NCBI GenBank assembly: GCA_964654825.1
Contig: CAZZKG010000001.1
Location: 92,517 to 156,516, forward strand
DNA: 64,000 nt
From: CAZZKG01 sp964654825
GTDB lineage: Bacteria > Gemmatimonadota > CAZMKB01
Reading direction: 5' to 3'
Made by a program: the position numbers and the translations under genes. Shown here in pieces: positions 42,096-50,102 of the stretch. The first letter of the stretch is position 1; the number at the start of each line of letters is the position of its first letter. Under the pieces are notes generated by a model, which had not been told where the DNA came from, ran no database searches, and was given only the letters and a program-made list of their open reading frames with translations.

Positions 42096-43591
42096 ACCTC
42101 AGGCCTCAGGTGCGGAAAGAGTATCACATCCTTGATCGAATGCGAATCAGTCAGGAGCATCACGAGCCGATCGATCCCGATGCCCAGTCCTCCGGTCGGC
42201 GGCATTCCGTATTCCATCGCGCGAAGGTAGTCCTCATCGATCCCCTCGGGCTCCCCGCCTTCGCCTTCATCGACCCCTGCTGCCCTCTGCTGTTCAAATC
42301 TCAACCGCTGTTCCAGGGGATCGGTGAGTTCGGAGAATGCGTTCGCAATCTCTATTCCAGAAACAAACAATTCAAATCTTTCGACAAGCGCGGGATTTCC
42401 CCGCTTTCTCTTCGCGAGCGGCGTCGTCTCTGCGGGATAATCCACGACGAAGGTGGGATGTCGAAGACACGGTTCTACACGCTCACTGAAAAGCCGATCG
42501 AACAATCGGGCGTTACCGGACACACCATCCACATCCACGTCGAGTTCCCCACAGATTGTTCGGAGACTCTGCTCGTCCCAGCTGTCCATGTGAATTCCCG
42601 TGTGCTTTTCTATCGCTTCGATGAAAGTGATACGTGCCCAGGGCGGTCTGAAATCCAGTTCTTCGCCCTGATAGTCAACGCCGGTTTTTCCGAAGAGCTC
42701 GAGAACGAGCGTAGATACCATACTCTCTAGTAACTGCATCATGTCACTGTAATCGGCGAAGGCCTGGTAGAGTTCGACCATTGTGAACTCGGGATTGTGG
42801 AACTTGTCAATTCCCTCGTTTCTGAAATCCTTGCAGAATTCGTACACTTTCTCGAAACCACCGACAATAAGCCGCTTGAGGTAGAGTTCATCTGCAATCC
42901 TCAGATACAGTTTCGTGTCGAGGACATTATGGTAAGTGGTGAACGGTCGGGCCGAGGCGCCTCCGTACAGAGGCTGGAGAATGGGTGTCTCCACTTCCAC
43001 AAAGCCACTGTTATCGAGGAAATTCCGGACGAAAGAAATCGCCTTCGACCTGATGATAAATGTTTCCATGACATCCGAATTGACCAGTAGATCAACATAC
43101 CGCTGGCGGTACCGCTGCTCTTTATCCGAGAACCGGTCATAAATGACAAGCTCCCCGCTCTCTTTCCGCTCTTCCTTCACAATGGGGAGTGTTCTCAGGG
43201 ACTTCGCCAGGATGGAGAGTTCCTCTACCTTTAGGGTAATCTCCCCTGTCCGGGTGCGAAACAGAGGACCCCTGACACCGACAAGGTCTCCTATGTCGAG
43301 CAGCTGAACTACTTCGTACGCCTCTTCTCCCACGATATCCTTCCTGAAGTAGAGCTGGATTTTCCCTGACATGTCCTTGAGGTGAGCAAAAGAAGATTTA
43401 CCGTGACTGCGGATCGACATGATTCTCCCTGCGAAAGCGAACAGGTCTTCTTCCCGCAGATCTCCCCCCTCGAATCGCTCTATCCCTTCCTTCGCCGTGA
43501 GTGTTCTCTCGAACCTGTATGGGAACGGATCAATACCTGCCATCTTCAGTTTTTCGAGCTTGTTCTTCCTCTCCTGAAAGAGATCTACCAT
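42092..43591 (-). CDS. lysS: Lysyl-tRNA synthetase, class II
   Basis: The 499-residue enzyme has an N-terminal OB-fold anticodon domain (about 45-140) and the class II catalytic core: motif 1 in the VETPILQPLYGGASARPF region, motif 2 FRNEGIDKFHNPEFTMVELY near 263-282, and motif 3 GGLGIGIDRLVML near the C-terminus. Length and order match bacterial LysS. It lies 23 bases after prfB, as in E. coli, where the two are also adjacent. The stop overlaps lolC by four bases. Confidence 0.96.
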   Translation of the reverse strand: MVDLFQERKNKLEKLKMAGIDPFPYRFERTLTAKEGIERFEGGDLREEDLFAFAGRIMSIRSHGKSSFAHLKDMSGKIQLYFRKDIVGEEAYEVVQLLDIGDLVGVRGPLFRTRTGEITLKVEELSILAKSLRTLPIVKEERKESGELVIYDRFSDKEQRYRQRYVDLLVNSDVMETFIIRSKAISFVRNFLDNSGFVEVETPILQPLYGGASARPFTTYHNVLDTKLYLRIADELYLKRLIVGGFEKVYEFCKDFRNEGIDKFHNPEFTMVELYQAFADYSDMMQLLESMVSTLVLELFGKTGVDYQGEELDFRPPWARITFIEAIEKHTGIHMDSWDEQSLRTICGELDVDVDGVSGNARLFDRLFSERVEPCLRHPTFVVDYPAETTPLAKRKRGNPALVERFELFVSGIEIANAFSELTDPLEQRLRFEQQRAAGVDEGEGGEPEGIDEDYLRAMEYGMPPTGGLGIGIDRLVMLLTDSHSIKDVILFPHLRPEV

Positions 43592-43614
43592 ACTGTGTGA
43601 CTCCCCATCAAGTG

Positions 43615-44731
43615 TTATGAATCCTCGGTTTGATTCAGAGTAAACTTTCTGAGATATGCATCCAGAAAAACGTCGAGTTCACCTTCCATCACCTTGTGAA
43701 TGTCACCGATCTCCACTCCTGTCCTGTGGTCCTTGACGAGTGAATACGGATGAAAAACATAGGATCTGATTTGATTACCCCATGAAATGTCCTTTTTTTC
43801 CTTCTGAATCTGGTCTTTCTGTTCCTGCTCCTGATCTTTGCGATGCTGGTACAATCGAGCACGAAGAATCTTCAGTGCGTTTTCCCTGTTTCTGTGCTGC
43901 GATCGTTCACTCTGGCTCTGTGCGACGATGCCGGTCGGGATGTGAGTAATCCTGACTGCCGAATCGGTCTTGTTCACATGCTGGCCGCCCGCTCCACTCG
44001 CCCGGAATGTGTCGATCTTGAGATCCTTCTCTTCAATCTCTATCACGATCTCAGAATCCACTTCCGGATAAATGAACACGGAGGCGAAAGAAGTGTGCCT
44101 GCGGGAGTTGGCATCGAACGGAGAGATGCGGACGAGGCGGTGGACACCCATCTCGGCCTTGAGGTAGCCGTAGGCATTCTCTCCCTTTACCTCGAGGGTA
44201 GCGCTCTTGATCCCCGCTTCCTCACCGGACTGTATGTCGAGAAGACTGCATTCGTACTTGTGCTCCTGGGCCCATCTGCTGTACATCCTGAGCAGCATCC
44301 CCGCCCAATCCTGTGATTCAGTACCTCCCGCACCCGGGTGGATAGCAACAATGGCATCTCTGGCATCATCATCGCCCGTGAACATCCTCGAGAGTTCGAA
44401 GGCGTCCACCTTCTTGATCAGCTCTTCGATCTCGGGCAGGAGTTCATCTTCCATCCCCTTCTTGTCACCGGAGGTCAGTTCGGCCAGTTCTATGAGATCA
44501 TTCACTTCCCCGGAGAGACTCTCCCACTCACCTACGAGTTTTTTTAACCTGGTGAGCTTCTGGGAAACCTCGACACCTCTCTGCCGGTTATTCCAGAAAT
44601 CTTTCCCCTGCATCGTTTTTTCGAGCTTTTCGATCTCTTTGAGTTTCTCATCGACGTCAAAGATAACCTCGTAGAGCCAGAAGCCGTTCCTTTACACTTT
44701 TTAATTTTTCAAGACTGTTCTCGATCCCCAC
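43615..44731 (-). CDS. prfB: Peptide chain release factor 2, expressed by programmed +1 frameshift
   Basis: RF2 ends translation at UGA and UAA. The main frame (43615-44658) lacks the usual N-terminus, which is supplied by a 24-codon zero frame starting at GTG 44731 and ending LRGYL at a UGA (44657-44659). A +1 slip on CTT gives a 371-residue RF2 continuing DVDEKLKEIEKLEKT. GGQ is present (RASGAGGQHVNKTDSAVRI), as are the stop-recognition region and the usual C-terminus. The GTG has an AGGAG site 7 bases upstream and follows a UGA, so no earlier start exists. The slip provides autoregulation by RF2 level. Confidence 0.96.
44656..44670 (-). promoter_or_regulatory. prfB programmed +1 frameshift site
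   Basis: The minus strand reads GAGGTTATCTTTGAC. The slippery CTT is followed by UGA and C, a poor termination context. A Shine-Dalgarno-like GAGGT sits three bases before the CTT and would pair with 16S rRNA to push the ribosome forward. The arrangement matches the classic site (AGGGGGTATCTTTGAC) with a weaker internal ribosome-binding stretch. Confidence 0.92.
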
Positions 44732-44869
44732 TCATCGACTCCTTTTTTAACGTGGTTGTCTGTTATGCCTGAGAATATAAAGGGTTGGGAAATCCCGGTC
44801 AAGTGCTCGATCAGAAGATGGGAGTCCCACATCTGGTTGATTTTCAAGAAGTTATTTCAACAGGAAGGT

Positions 44870-45631
44870 CTACCGCGAACGTGTTCCGAAGAGTCCAGCA
44901 GATTTCAGGAGAAGTGACACCTCTTTTTCTCTGAGCACTCTCACTTCTCCCCGACTCAACGTACCGAGGAGAATCGGACCGATACCGATCCTCCTGAGTC
45001 GTTCGACCCCGTATCCGATCGCCTCGAACATCCGACGCAGCTGGCGCTTTCTCCCCTCGAACAGTTCTATCTGAAACCAGGCACCGCTTTTTAGCGTTCT
45101 CTGCAATCTGACACGGCACGGTTTCGTCACTCCGTCGTCCAGCCGTATTCCCGCAGCGAGTTTCCTGATCGATGCCGGATCGGGGACACCACGGGTTTTC
45201 ACGAGATACCGTTTGCCCTGCTTGTGCCGCGGGTGGGTCAGCCGGAAGATCAATTCTCCATCGTCGGTGAGAAGTACGAGCCCTTCACTATCCACGTCCA
45301 GCCTGCCCGCGTATTTCAGGCGGGAGGTTCCTGTTCCCGGCAGGAGTGTGTAGATCGATCGGTAGTTCTTCGATGAGACTGTTGAACAGATGAAACCGGC
45401 CGGTTTGTTGAGGATGATGTATGTGAAGCGAATGGGGAGATGGATACGGACTCCATCGACGGTGATCCGATCAGTATCACAATTCACCCTGGTGGCGACA
45501 TTGGTCACCGGCGCCCCGTTTACGCCGACCCTGCCCTCACCGATCATAACTTCCGCTTTCCGCCTCGACCCTATTCCCGCCAGGGAGATGTAACGGGACA
45601 ATTTGACGGAGTTTTTTGTTTCAGGACTCAT
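44870..45631 (-). CDS. rluB: Ribosomal large-subunit pseudouridine synthase (RluB/RsuA family)
   Basis: The 253-residue enzyme has an N-terminal S4 RNA-binding domain (VKLSRYISLAGIGSRRKAE near 9-27) and an RsuA-family catalytic domain with the active-site motif GRLDVDSEGL near 99-108. The KTRGVPDPASIRKLAAGIRL segment and RQLRRMFEAIGYGVERLRR near 196-214 follow. Proteins of this length beside scpB are usually RluB, which modifies 23S rRNA uridine 2605. The start overlaps scpB by 11 bases, and a 138-base gap follows before prfB. Confidence 0.88.
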   Translation of the reverse strand: MSPETKNSVKLSRYISLAGIGSRRKAEVMIGEGRVGVNGAPVTNVATRVNCDTDRITVDGVRIHLPIRFTYIILNKPAGFICSTVSSKNYRSIYTLLPGTGTSRLKYAGRLDVDSEGLVLLTDDGELIFRLTHPRHKQGKRYLVKTRGVPDPASIRKLAAGIRLDDGVTKPCRVRLQRTLKSGAWFQIELFEGRKRQLRRMFEAIGYGVERLRRIGIGPILLGTLSRGEVRVLREKEVSLLLKSAGLFGTRSR

Positions 45632-46226
45632 CGTCCACTGGAAGTTCTGTCCCTTCCGCCGGTGGCTCGACGATAGCTGTCCCCTCGGTAGGGAAGAAAC
45701 TCTCTCTGTTTCTAACTTTCTCGTAATCGGGAAGATTCGAAATCTTTTTCAGCCCGAAGTGGGACAAAAACTCAGGGGTTGTTCCATAAAGGAACGGGCG
45801 CCCCATCCCCTTATCTCTGCCGACTATTCTGATGAACCCTCTATCAACAAGGCTCTTGAGTACACCGTCTACGTTGACACCTCGTATTCTCTCGACTTCC
45901 ATCCTGGGGATCGGTTGTCTGTAGGCAATGATGGCGATCGTTTCGAGAGCTGCGGGGCTGAGTTTTACTTTCCTCCGGGTAGAGAACAATTTACTGATCC
46001 AGGGAGCGAACTCCTCCTTCGTCAGCAGCTGATAGCCACCGGCGATTTCCACGATCTTCAGGGGTCGCTTGCCGAGTTCGTACTGTCTGTTGAGATCGCC
46101 GATGATCTGAACCACGTCACCGGGAGTTATGGTGCCGACGATTGAGGAGATTCTACTTCTAGAGATGGGGAAATCGGTCGCGAAGACGAGGGCCTCCACG
46201 ATAGAAGGAACGGAGATGTCCATCAA
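45621..46226 (-). CDS. scpB: Segregation and condensation protein B
   Basis: The 201-residue protein consists of two winged-helix domains, with SVPSIVEALVFATDFPIS at the start and LETIAIIAYRQPIPRMEVERIRGVNVDGVLKSL across the second. ScpB dimers bridge ScpA and Smc in the chromosome-condensing complex. The start codons (ATGATG) overlap the scpA stop, and the end overlaps rluB, so trpS-scpA-scpB-rluB are co-transcribed. The C-terminal tail is acidic and proline-rich. Confidence 0.93.
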   Translation of the reverse strand: MMDISVPSIVEALVFATDFPISRSRISSIVGTITPGDVVQIIGDLNRQYELGKRPLKIVEIAGGYQLLTKEEFAPWISKLFSTRRKVKLSPAALETIAIIAYRQPIPRMEVERIRGVNVDGVLKSLVDRGFIRIVGRDKGMGRPFLYGTTPEFLSHFGLKKISNLPDYEKVRNRESFFPTEGTAIVEPPAEGTELPVDDES

Positions 46227-46978
46227 TCACCTGCCTCCCCGGGGGCAGCAGTCTCCCCCTCAAATTCCGTCATACGGTGTACCGCCAGTTTTCCGAATGA
46301 ATCCTGCTGACTGACCATCAGCTTTCTCAATCGCATCAGTTCGAGGAGAGCCAGAAAAACCACAATCAATTCGATTTTACTCCTGCAGGTTGCGAAGAGT
46401 TCCTCGAGATCAATCGGAGTTGTCGACTCGAGATGTTCCAGAAGAACCTGCATCTTGTCCTCGATCGTGAATTCGGCCATCCGTGGAATGAACGGCTCCT
46501 GGTCCGAGAATCGCTGCATCGCCTGTCTGAACGCATCAAGGAGGGAATCGAGCTCGATGTCCAACACGGTCAGGTCTTCGTCGTGTTCGTCTGCGGGTAC
46601 TGATTCTGTCCCCCTCCCGAAAAGGAGACTCCGCGACCGGGCCTTCTCCCCGAGATCATCGGCTATCTCCTTGAACTTCTGGTACTCGATGAGTTTCTGG
46701 ACAAGGTCCTCTCTCGGATCTTCTCCGGCCTCTTCCTCATCTGATTCTTCACCCGGGAGCAGCATCCTCGACTTGATCCGCAGAAGAGTGGCCAGCATCA
46801 GCAGGTACTCACCGGCTTTGTCGATACTGAGTTCATGAATGTCACTCAGGTATTCAACGTACTGTTCGACAACGATCGAAATGGGAATGTCGTAGATATC
46901 GAGCTCATTCTTCCTGATGAGGAAGAGAAGAAGATCGAGCGGGCCTTCGAAGCTGGAGAGTTTTATGGTATAGTCCAT
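46223..46978 (-). CDS. scpA: Segregation and condensation protein A (kleisin)
   Basis: The start is the ATG at 46978 (MDYTIKLSSFEGPLDLLLFL); the frame opens at 47008 but the extra residues overlap trpS. The N-terminus binds the Smc neck, an acidic middle (DEEEAGEDPRED) acts as linker, and the C-terminal winged helix (IVVFLALLELMRLRKLMVSQ) binds the Smc head. At 251 residues it is a normal length. The stop overlaps scpB by four bases. Confidence 0.93.
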   Translation of the reverse strand: MDYTIKLSSFEGPLDLLLFLIRKNELDIYDIPISIVVEQYVEYLSDIHELSIDKAGEYLLMLATLLRIKSRMLLPGEESDEEEAGEDPREDLVQKLIEYQKFKEIADDLGEKARSRSLLFGRGTESVPADEHDEDLTVLDIELDSLLDAFRQAMQRFSDQEPFIPRMAEFTIEDKMQVLLEHLESTTPIDLEELFATCRSKIELIVVFLALLELMRLRKLMVSQQDSFGKLAVHRMTEFEGETAAPGEAGD

Positions 46979-46979
46979 G

Positions 46980-47963
46980 TTACCACAATCCCATGGCCTG
47001 CCTGACATCGGCCATTACCTTTCCCGTCACTTCCGAAGCTGTCTCTGCTCCGTCCGCCAGTATCTCTCTGATACGATCGGGACTTGCAGCGAGAGCCTGT
47101 CTCTTTTCTCTGATCGGTGAGAGAATTCCTGATATCTTACCCGCCAGGTCAACCTTGTGATCGACACAACCGAGACTCCCGGCCCTGCACCCGTTTTGGA
47201 CCTCATCTGTACTCTCGCGATCGAAGAGCTTGTGGTATTCGAAGACAGAGCAAATATCAGGGTCCCCGGGATCGTTTTTTCGTATCTTGTCCGGATCGGT
47301 GATCATCTTCCTGACCTTGGTTTCGATCTCCGCGGCACTGTCTGCGAGGTAGACACAATTATCGAGACTCTTGCTCATCTTCTTCCCATCGATCCCCAGC
47401 AGGCGGGGAGTCGGGGTCAGCAGCTCATCAGGTTCAACCAGAACCTCCCCGAAATGATGATTGAAACGCCTGGCGATCTCCCGTGCCATTTCCACGTGAG
47501 CAACCTGGTCCTCCCCGACCGGGACGGTCGTCGCGCGGTAGATGAGGATATCCGCCGCCTGGAGTACGGGATATCCCATCAAACCATAACTTATTTTCCC
47601 CGACAGGTTGTAATCACTGACCATCTCTTTCAGAGTGGGGTTTCTCTCGACCCAGGGCATGGGTGTGATCATTGAAAGGAGCAGATGGAGTTCACTGTGA
47701 TCCTTGACCTGCGACTGGACGAACACGGTCGATCTGTCCGGATCGATCCCCACGGACAACCAGTCGAGCGCCACTTCAATTATGTTTTCCGAGACATCCC
47801 TGGCTTTCAGAAAATCAGTTGTGAGTGCGTGCCAGTCCACGATGACAAAAAAGCACCGATAGTCATCCTGCAGTTTTACCCAGTTATCGAGGGCCCCGAT
47901 GAGATGTCCGATGTGAAGTCTGCCGGTCGGCCTCATACCACTGAGAACGGTACCTTTCGTCAT
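46980..47963 (-). CDS. trpS: Tryptophanyl-tRNA synthetase
   Basis: The 327-residue class I enzyme has the HIGH-type motif GRLHIGHLIGAL near 13-24 and KMSKS near 200. The tryptophan-binding region contains GYPVLQAADILIYRA near 130-144 and VGEDQ near 150. The ATG at 47963 is preceded by AGGAAG; two earlier codons in frame (GTG GTA) are less likely. It lies 42 bases after the M50 protease gene and overlaps nothing. The C-terminal helical domain is complete. Confidence 0.95.
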   Translation of the reverse strand: MTKGTVLSGMRPTGRLHIGHLIGALDNWVKLQDDYRCFFVIVDWHALTTDFLKARDVSENIIEVALDWLSVGIDPDRSTVFVQSQVKDHSELHLLLSMITPMPWVERNPTLKEMVSDYNLSGKISYGLMGYPVLQAADILIYRATTVPVGEDQVAHVEMAREIARRFNHHFGEVLVEPDELLTPTPRLLGIDGKKMSKSLDNCVYLADSAAEIETKVRKMITDPDKIRKNDPGDPDICSVFEYHKLFDRESTDEVQNGCRAGSLGCVDHKVDLAGKISGILSPIREKRQALAASPDRIREILADGAETASEVTGKVMADVRQAMGLW

Positions 47964-48005
47964 TACCACTTCCTTTCTTGCCGGGAGACTGCGCTGCCCT
48001 TCTTA

Positions 48006-48662
48006 TCACCCGAAGACACTGTAATTGACCAGGGCGATCAGAACATTCGAAATCTTCCAGACCGGGATGAGAATCAGATCAATAATATGGGTTACGATCA
48101 GCAACATGAGAATGATAAAACCATACCTGCTCAACCCTTCGTACATCATGCGCTTGTCAGGTGGAAGCATATTCCTCAGGATGTGTGATCCATCGAGCGG
48201 AGGTACCGGGATGAGATTGAACACTGCGAGGAGAACATTGATCTGTACCCCGTAGACGATGATCATGTGCAGGTACCCCATGACGGGATTCCCGATGAAT
48301 GTCGCCGGCGAAAATAGAATACCAAGTACGATACCAAATATGGTAAAGAGTGCGGCAAGAATGACATTGGAGACCGGCCCGGCGAGAGCCACTCTCGTCT
48401 CGTCAGTTCTGCCGTTTCGGAAATTGAGGGGGTTTATGGGGACAGGTTTCGCCCAGGCAATAAAAAACGGCGATCGGCTGATGAGGAGGAAAACAGGGAC
48501 GATTATCGAGCCGACGAGATCGAGGTGAGGAATAGGGTTCAGGGTGAGGCGGCCGGCATACATCGCAGTCGGGTCCCCGGCACGATAGGCAGTGTACCCA
48601 TGAGCATATTCGTGCACAACTACTGAGAAAAGAAGAACGGGAATTGCGAATATGTATTGCAT
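48006..48662 (-). CDS. Site-2 protease family integral membrane metalloprotease (M50)
   Basis: The 218-residue protein has about five membrane helices. The zinc motif HEYAH is at residues 17-21 and the third ligand is in NLIPVPPLDG (about 150-160), the NPDG-like motif of family M50. It belongs to the short single-domain group (no PDZ), often annotated as YwhC-like proteins. The substrate is unknown; such enzymes cleave membrane-spanning segments of anti-sigma factors or signal peptides. It precedes trpS, and the 171 bases upstream are shared with a divergent gene. Confidence 0.87.
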   Translation of the reverse strand: MQYIFAIPVLLFSVVVHEYAHGYTAYRAGDPTAMYAGRLTLNPIPHLDLVGSIIVPVFLLISRSPFFIAWAKPVPINPLNFRNGRTDETRVALAGPVSNVILAALFTIFGIVLGILFSPATFIGNPVMGYLHMIIVYGVQINVLLAVFNLIPVPPLDGSHILRNMLPPDKRMMYEGLSRYGFIILMLLIVTHIIDLILIPVWKISNVLIALVNYSVFG

Positions 48663-48833
48663 ATCCTTTTATACATGTCTCTGTGAGAAAGAAACAATTC
48701 CCCGAACTGAGTGATCCTGCGGAAAAGTACATCTTTACAAAACCACTCCGTACAATTAGTTTTTGAAATATATTTAGGACCTTCAACCAAGTCAAGGAGA
48801 TAGAGACGCGAGGCCGAATCACTCGCTCTTACT

Positions 48834-49517
48834 ATGAAATCTATCCTGATGTATCTCATCATTATCATCATTGCCTCAAATCTTCTCCTCATTATGTCAA
48901 TCGTATTCTCCAAATGGTTTCGCAGATGGAGGAGAACGAAGCGCCACAAAGGACTCATCGACTTCCTGGGCCTGTCGGAGTGGTTTTCCAACCTTGCTCC
49001 GGAGGAACGTGAACTTTTCAAACACTACTATGCCCGGTTCACGAGGACCGGTGAGTGGGTGGACAGTCTTACCGACGGGAAGATCTACAGTACTTCTGAA
49101 AAACCATCTCAGCTCCTCTGGATGGTCGCAGCCTCCGCAGTGTTGAATGAAGATTACCGGTTCGCTGAGAAGCTCCTCGCCAAGGCGCAGAGTCTGTGCG
49201 AAACACCATGGGAACGACAGCAGGTCCACGTGGCGTATGCCTACCTGTATTTCAAGCAGAAAGATCTACTTGCGGGAGCACGGGAGAATTGTATCCACTA
49301 CTGCGAAGGTGCGATCAGGAACATCGAGAAGTACGGTTCGCCGGTCAATCTCCCCACACTACCCTTCGACCACCTGATAACCATCTACGAGGAAGACAGA
49401 CTCATCGACAAGGCACGCGAGATAATCCTGAAGGCGATATCGCTTTCCGGGAAACGGAATCCCAAACTCAGGGAACAGTACGAGAAAAAGCTCAAGAGCC
49501 TCGAAGAACTCGCCTGA
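48834..49517 (+). CDS. Membrane-anchored TPR-like protein of unknown function
   Basis: The 227-residue protein has an N-terminal membrane helix (about 4-25) followed by a basic stretch (KWFRRWRRTKRHK) and a helical cytoplasmic domain. Paired helices resembling degenerate tetratricopeptide repeats run from about 80 to 215 (for example VAYAYLYFKQKDLLAGAREN). An in-frame TAG upstream rules out a longer protein; no ribosome site is evident, so the start is less certain. It is on the opposite strand to its neighbours and converges on the HU gene across a shared terminator. No function can be assigned. Confidence 0.7.
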   Translation: MKSILMYLIIIIIASNLLLIMSIVFSKWFRRWRRTKRHKGLIDFLGLSEWFSNLAPEERELFKHYYARFTRTGEWVDSLTDGKIYSTSEKPSQLLWMVAASAVLNEDYRFAEKLLAKAQSLCETPWERQQVHVAYAYLYFKQKDLLAGARENCIHYCEGAIRNIEKYGSPVNLPTLPFDHLITIYEEDRLIDKAREIILKAISLSGKRNPKLREQYEKKLKSLEELA

Positions 49518-49559
49518 TACCAGCCCGCAGCAGGTGCGCCCTGCCGGGCGAACCATAAA

Positions 49560-49585
49560 AAAAGCTCCTCGTGTGAGGAGCTTTT
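49560..49585. terminator. Bidirectional rho-independent terminator
   Basis: A perfect 11-base stem (AAAAGCTCCTC / GAGGAGCTTTT) with a GTGT loop, A-rich on one side and T-rich on the other. It lies between the plus-strand gene ending at 49517 and the minus-strand HU gene ending at 49653, so it can serve both. Confidence 0.88.
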
Positions 49586-49652
49586 CAATGACAAACGGAT
49601 CAAAGGTGGATTTAATAGAGCTTTGCCCTACAAGGCTGAGTGGAAGGGAGAG

Positions 49653-49919
49653 TTAGAGCATCTCCTTGAATTCTTTACCCGGTCTGAACCTGACGGTCTT
49701 GCCGGCCGGAATCTTGATCTCTTCACCGGTCCGCGGGTTTCTGCCCTTTCTGGCTTTCCTCTTTGACACGACAAAAGAACCGAAACCAACGAGTTGTACC
49801 CCGTCTCTTCTGGTATTCTTCTTGATGGCTTCGAGTGTCACTTCGACAGCGGTCTTGGCATCCTTCTTCGTAAAGTTACCTTTTTTTGCAACCTCGTTGA
49901 TGAGTTCACCTTTATTCAC
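49653..49919 (-). CDS. hup: HU-family DNA-binding protein
   Basis: The start is the GTG at 49919 with GAGGTG five bases upstream, giving the standard 88 residues; the frame upstream of it is not coding. The protein begins NKGELINEVAKK, carries the DNA-binding arm GFGSFVVSKRKARKGRNPRT and the conserved IPAGKTVRFRPGKEFKE end. It bends and compacts DNA as a dimer. HU and IHF are hard to separate at this level; the length and sequence favour HU. It is monocistronic, ending at a strong terminator. Confidence 0.94.
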   Translation of the reverse strand: MNKGELINEVAKKGNFTKKDAKTAVEVTLEAIKKNTRRDGVQLVGFGSFVVSKRKARKGRNPRTGEEIKIPAGKTVRFRPGKEFKEML

Positions 49920-50102
49920 AGTATCACCTCTTTCCTGGAACCTCAAAGCCCCACTAAAGGTCCTTGAACCGTTGTCATTACTGAGATAATAAAGAGGTAA
50001 AACGAAAAAGTCAAGAGGCAAAAGTGCTGAAATCGAGATATATCAACGAATCCGTGATTTGTGATAAATGCAGATCAGGCTGGTATTGGATCTGAAGAGA
50101 TT

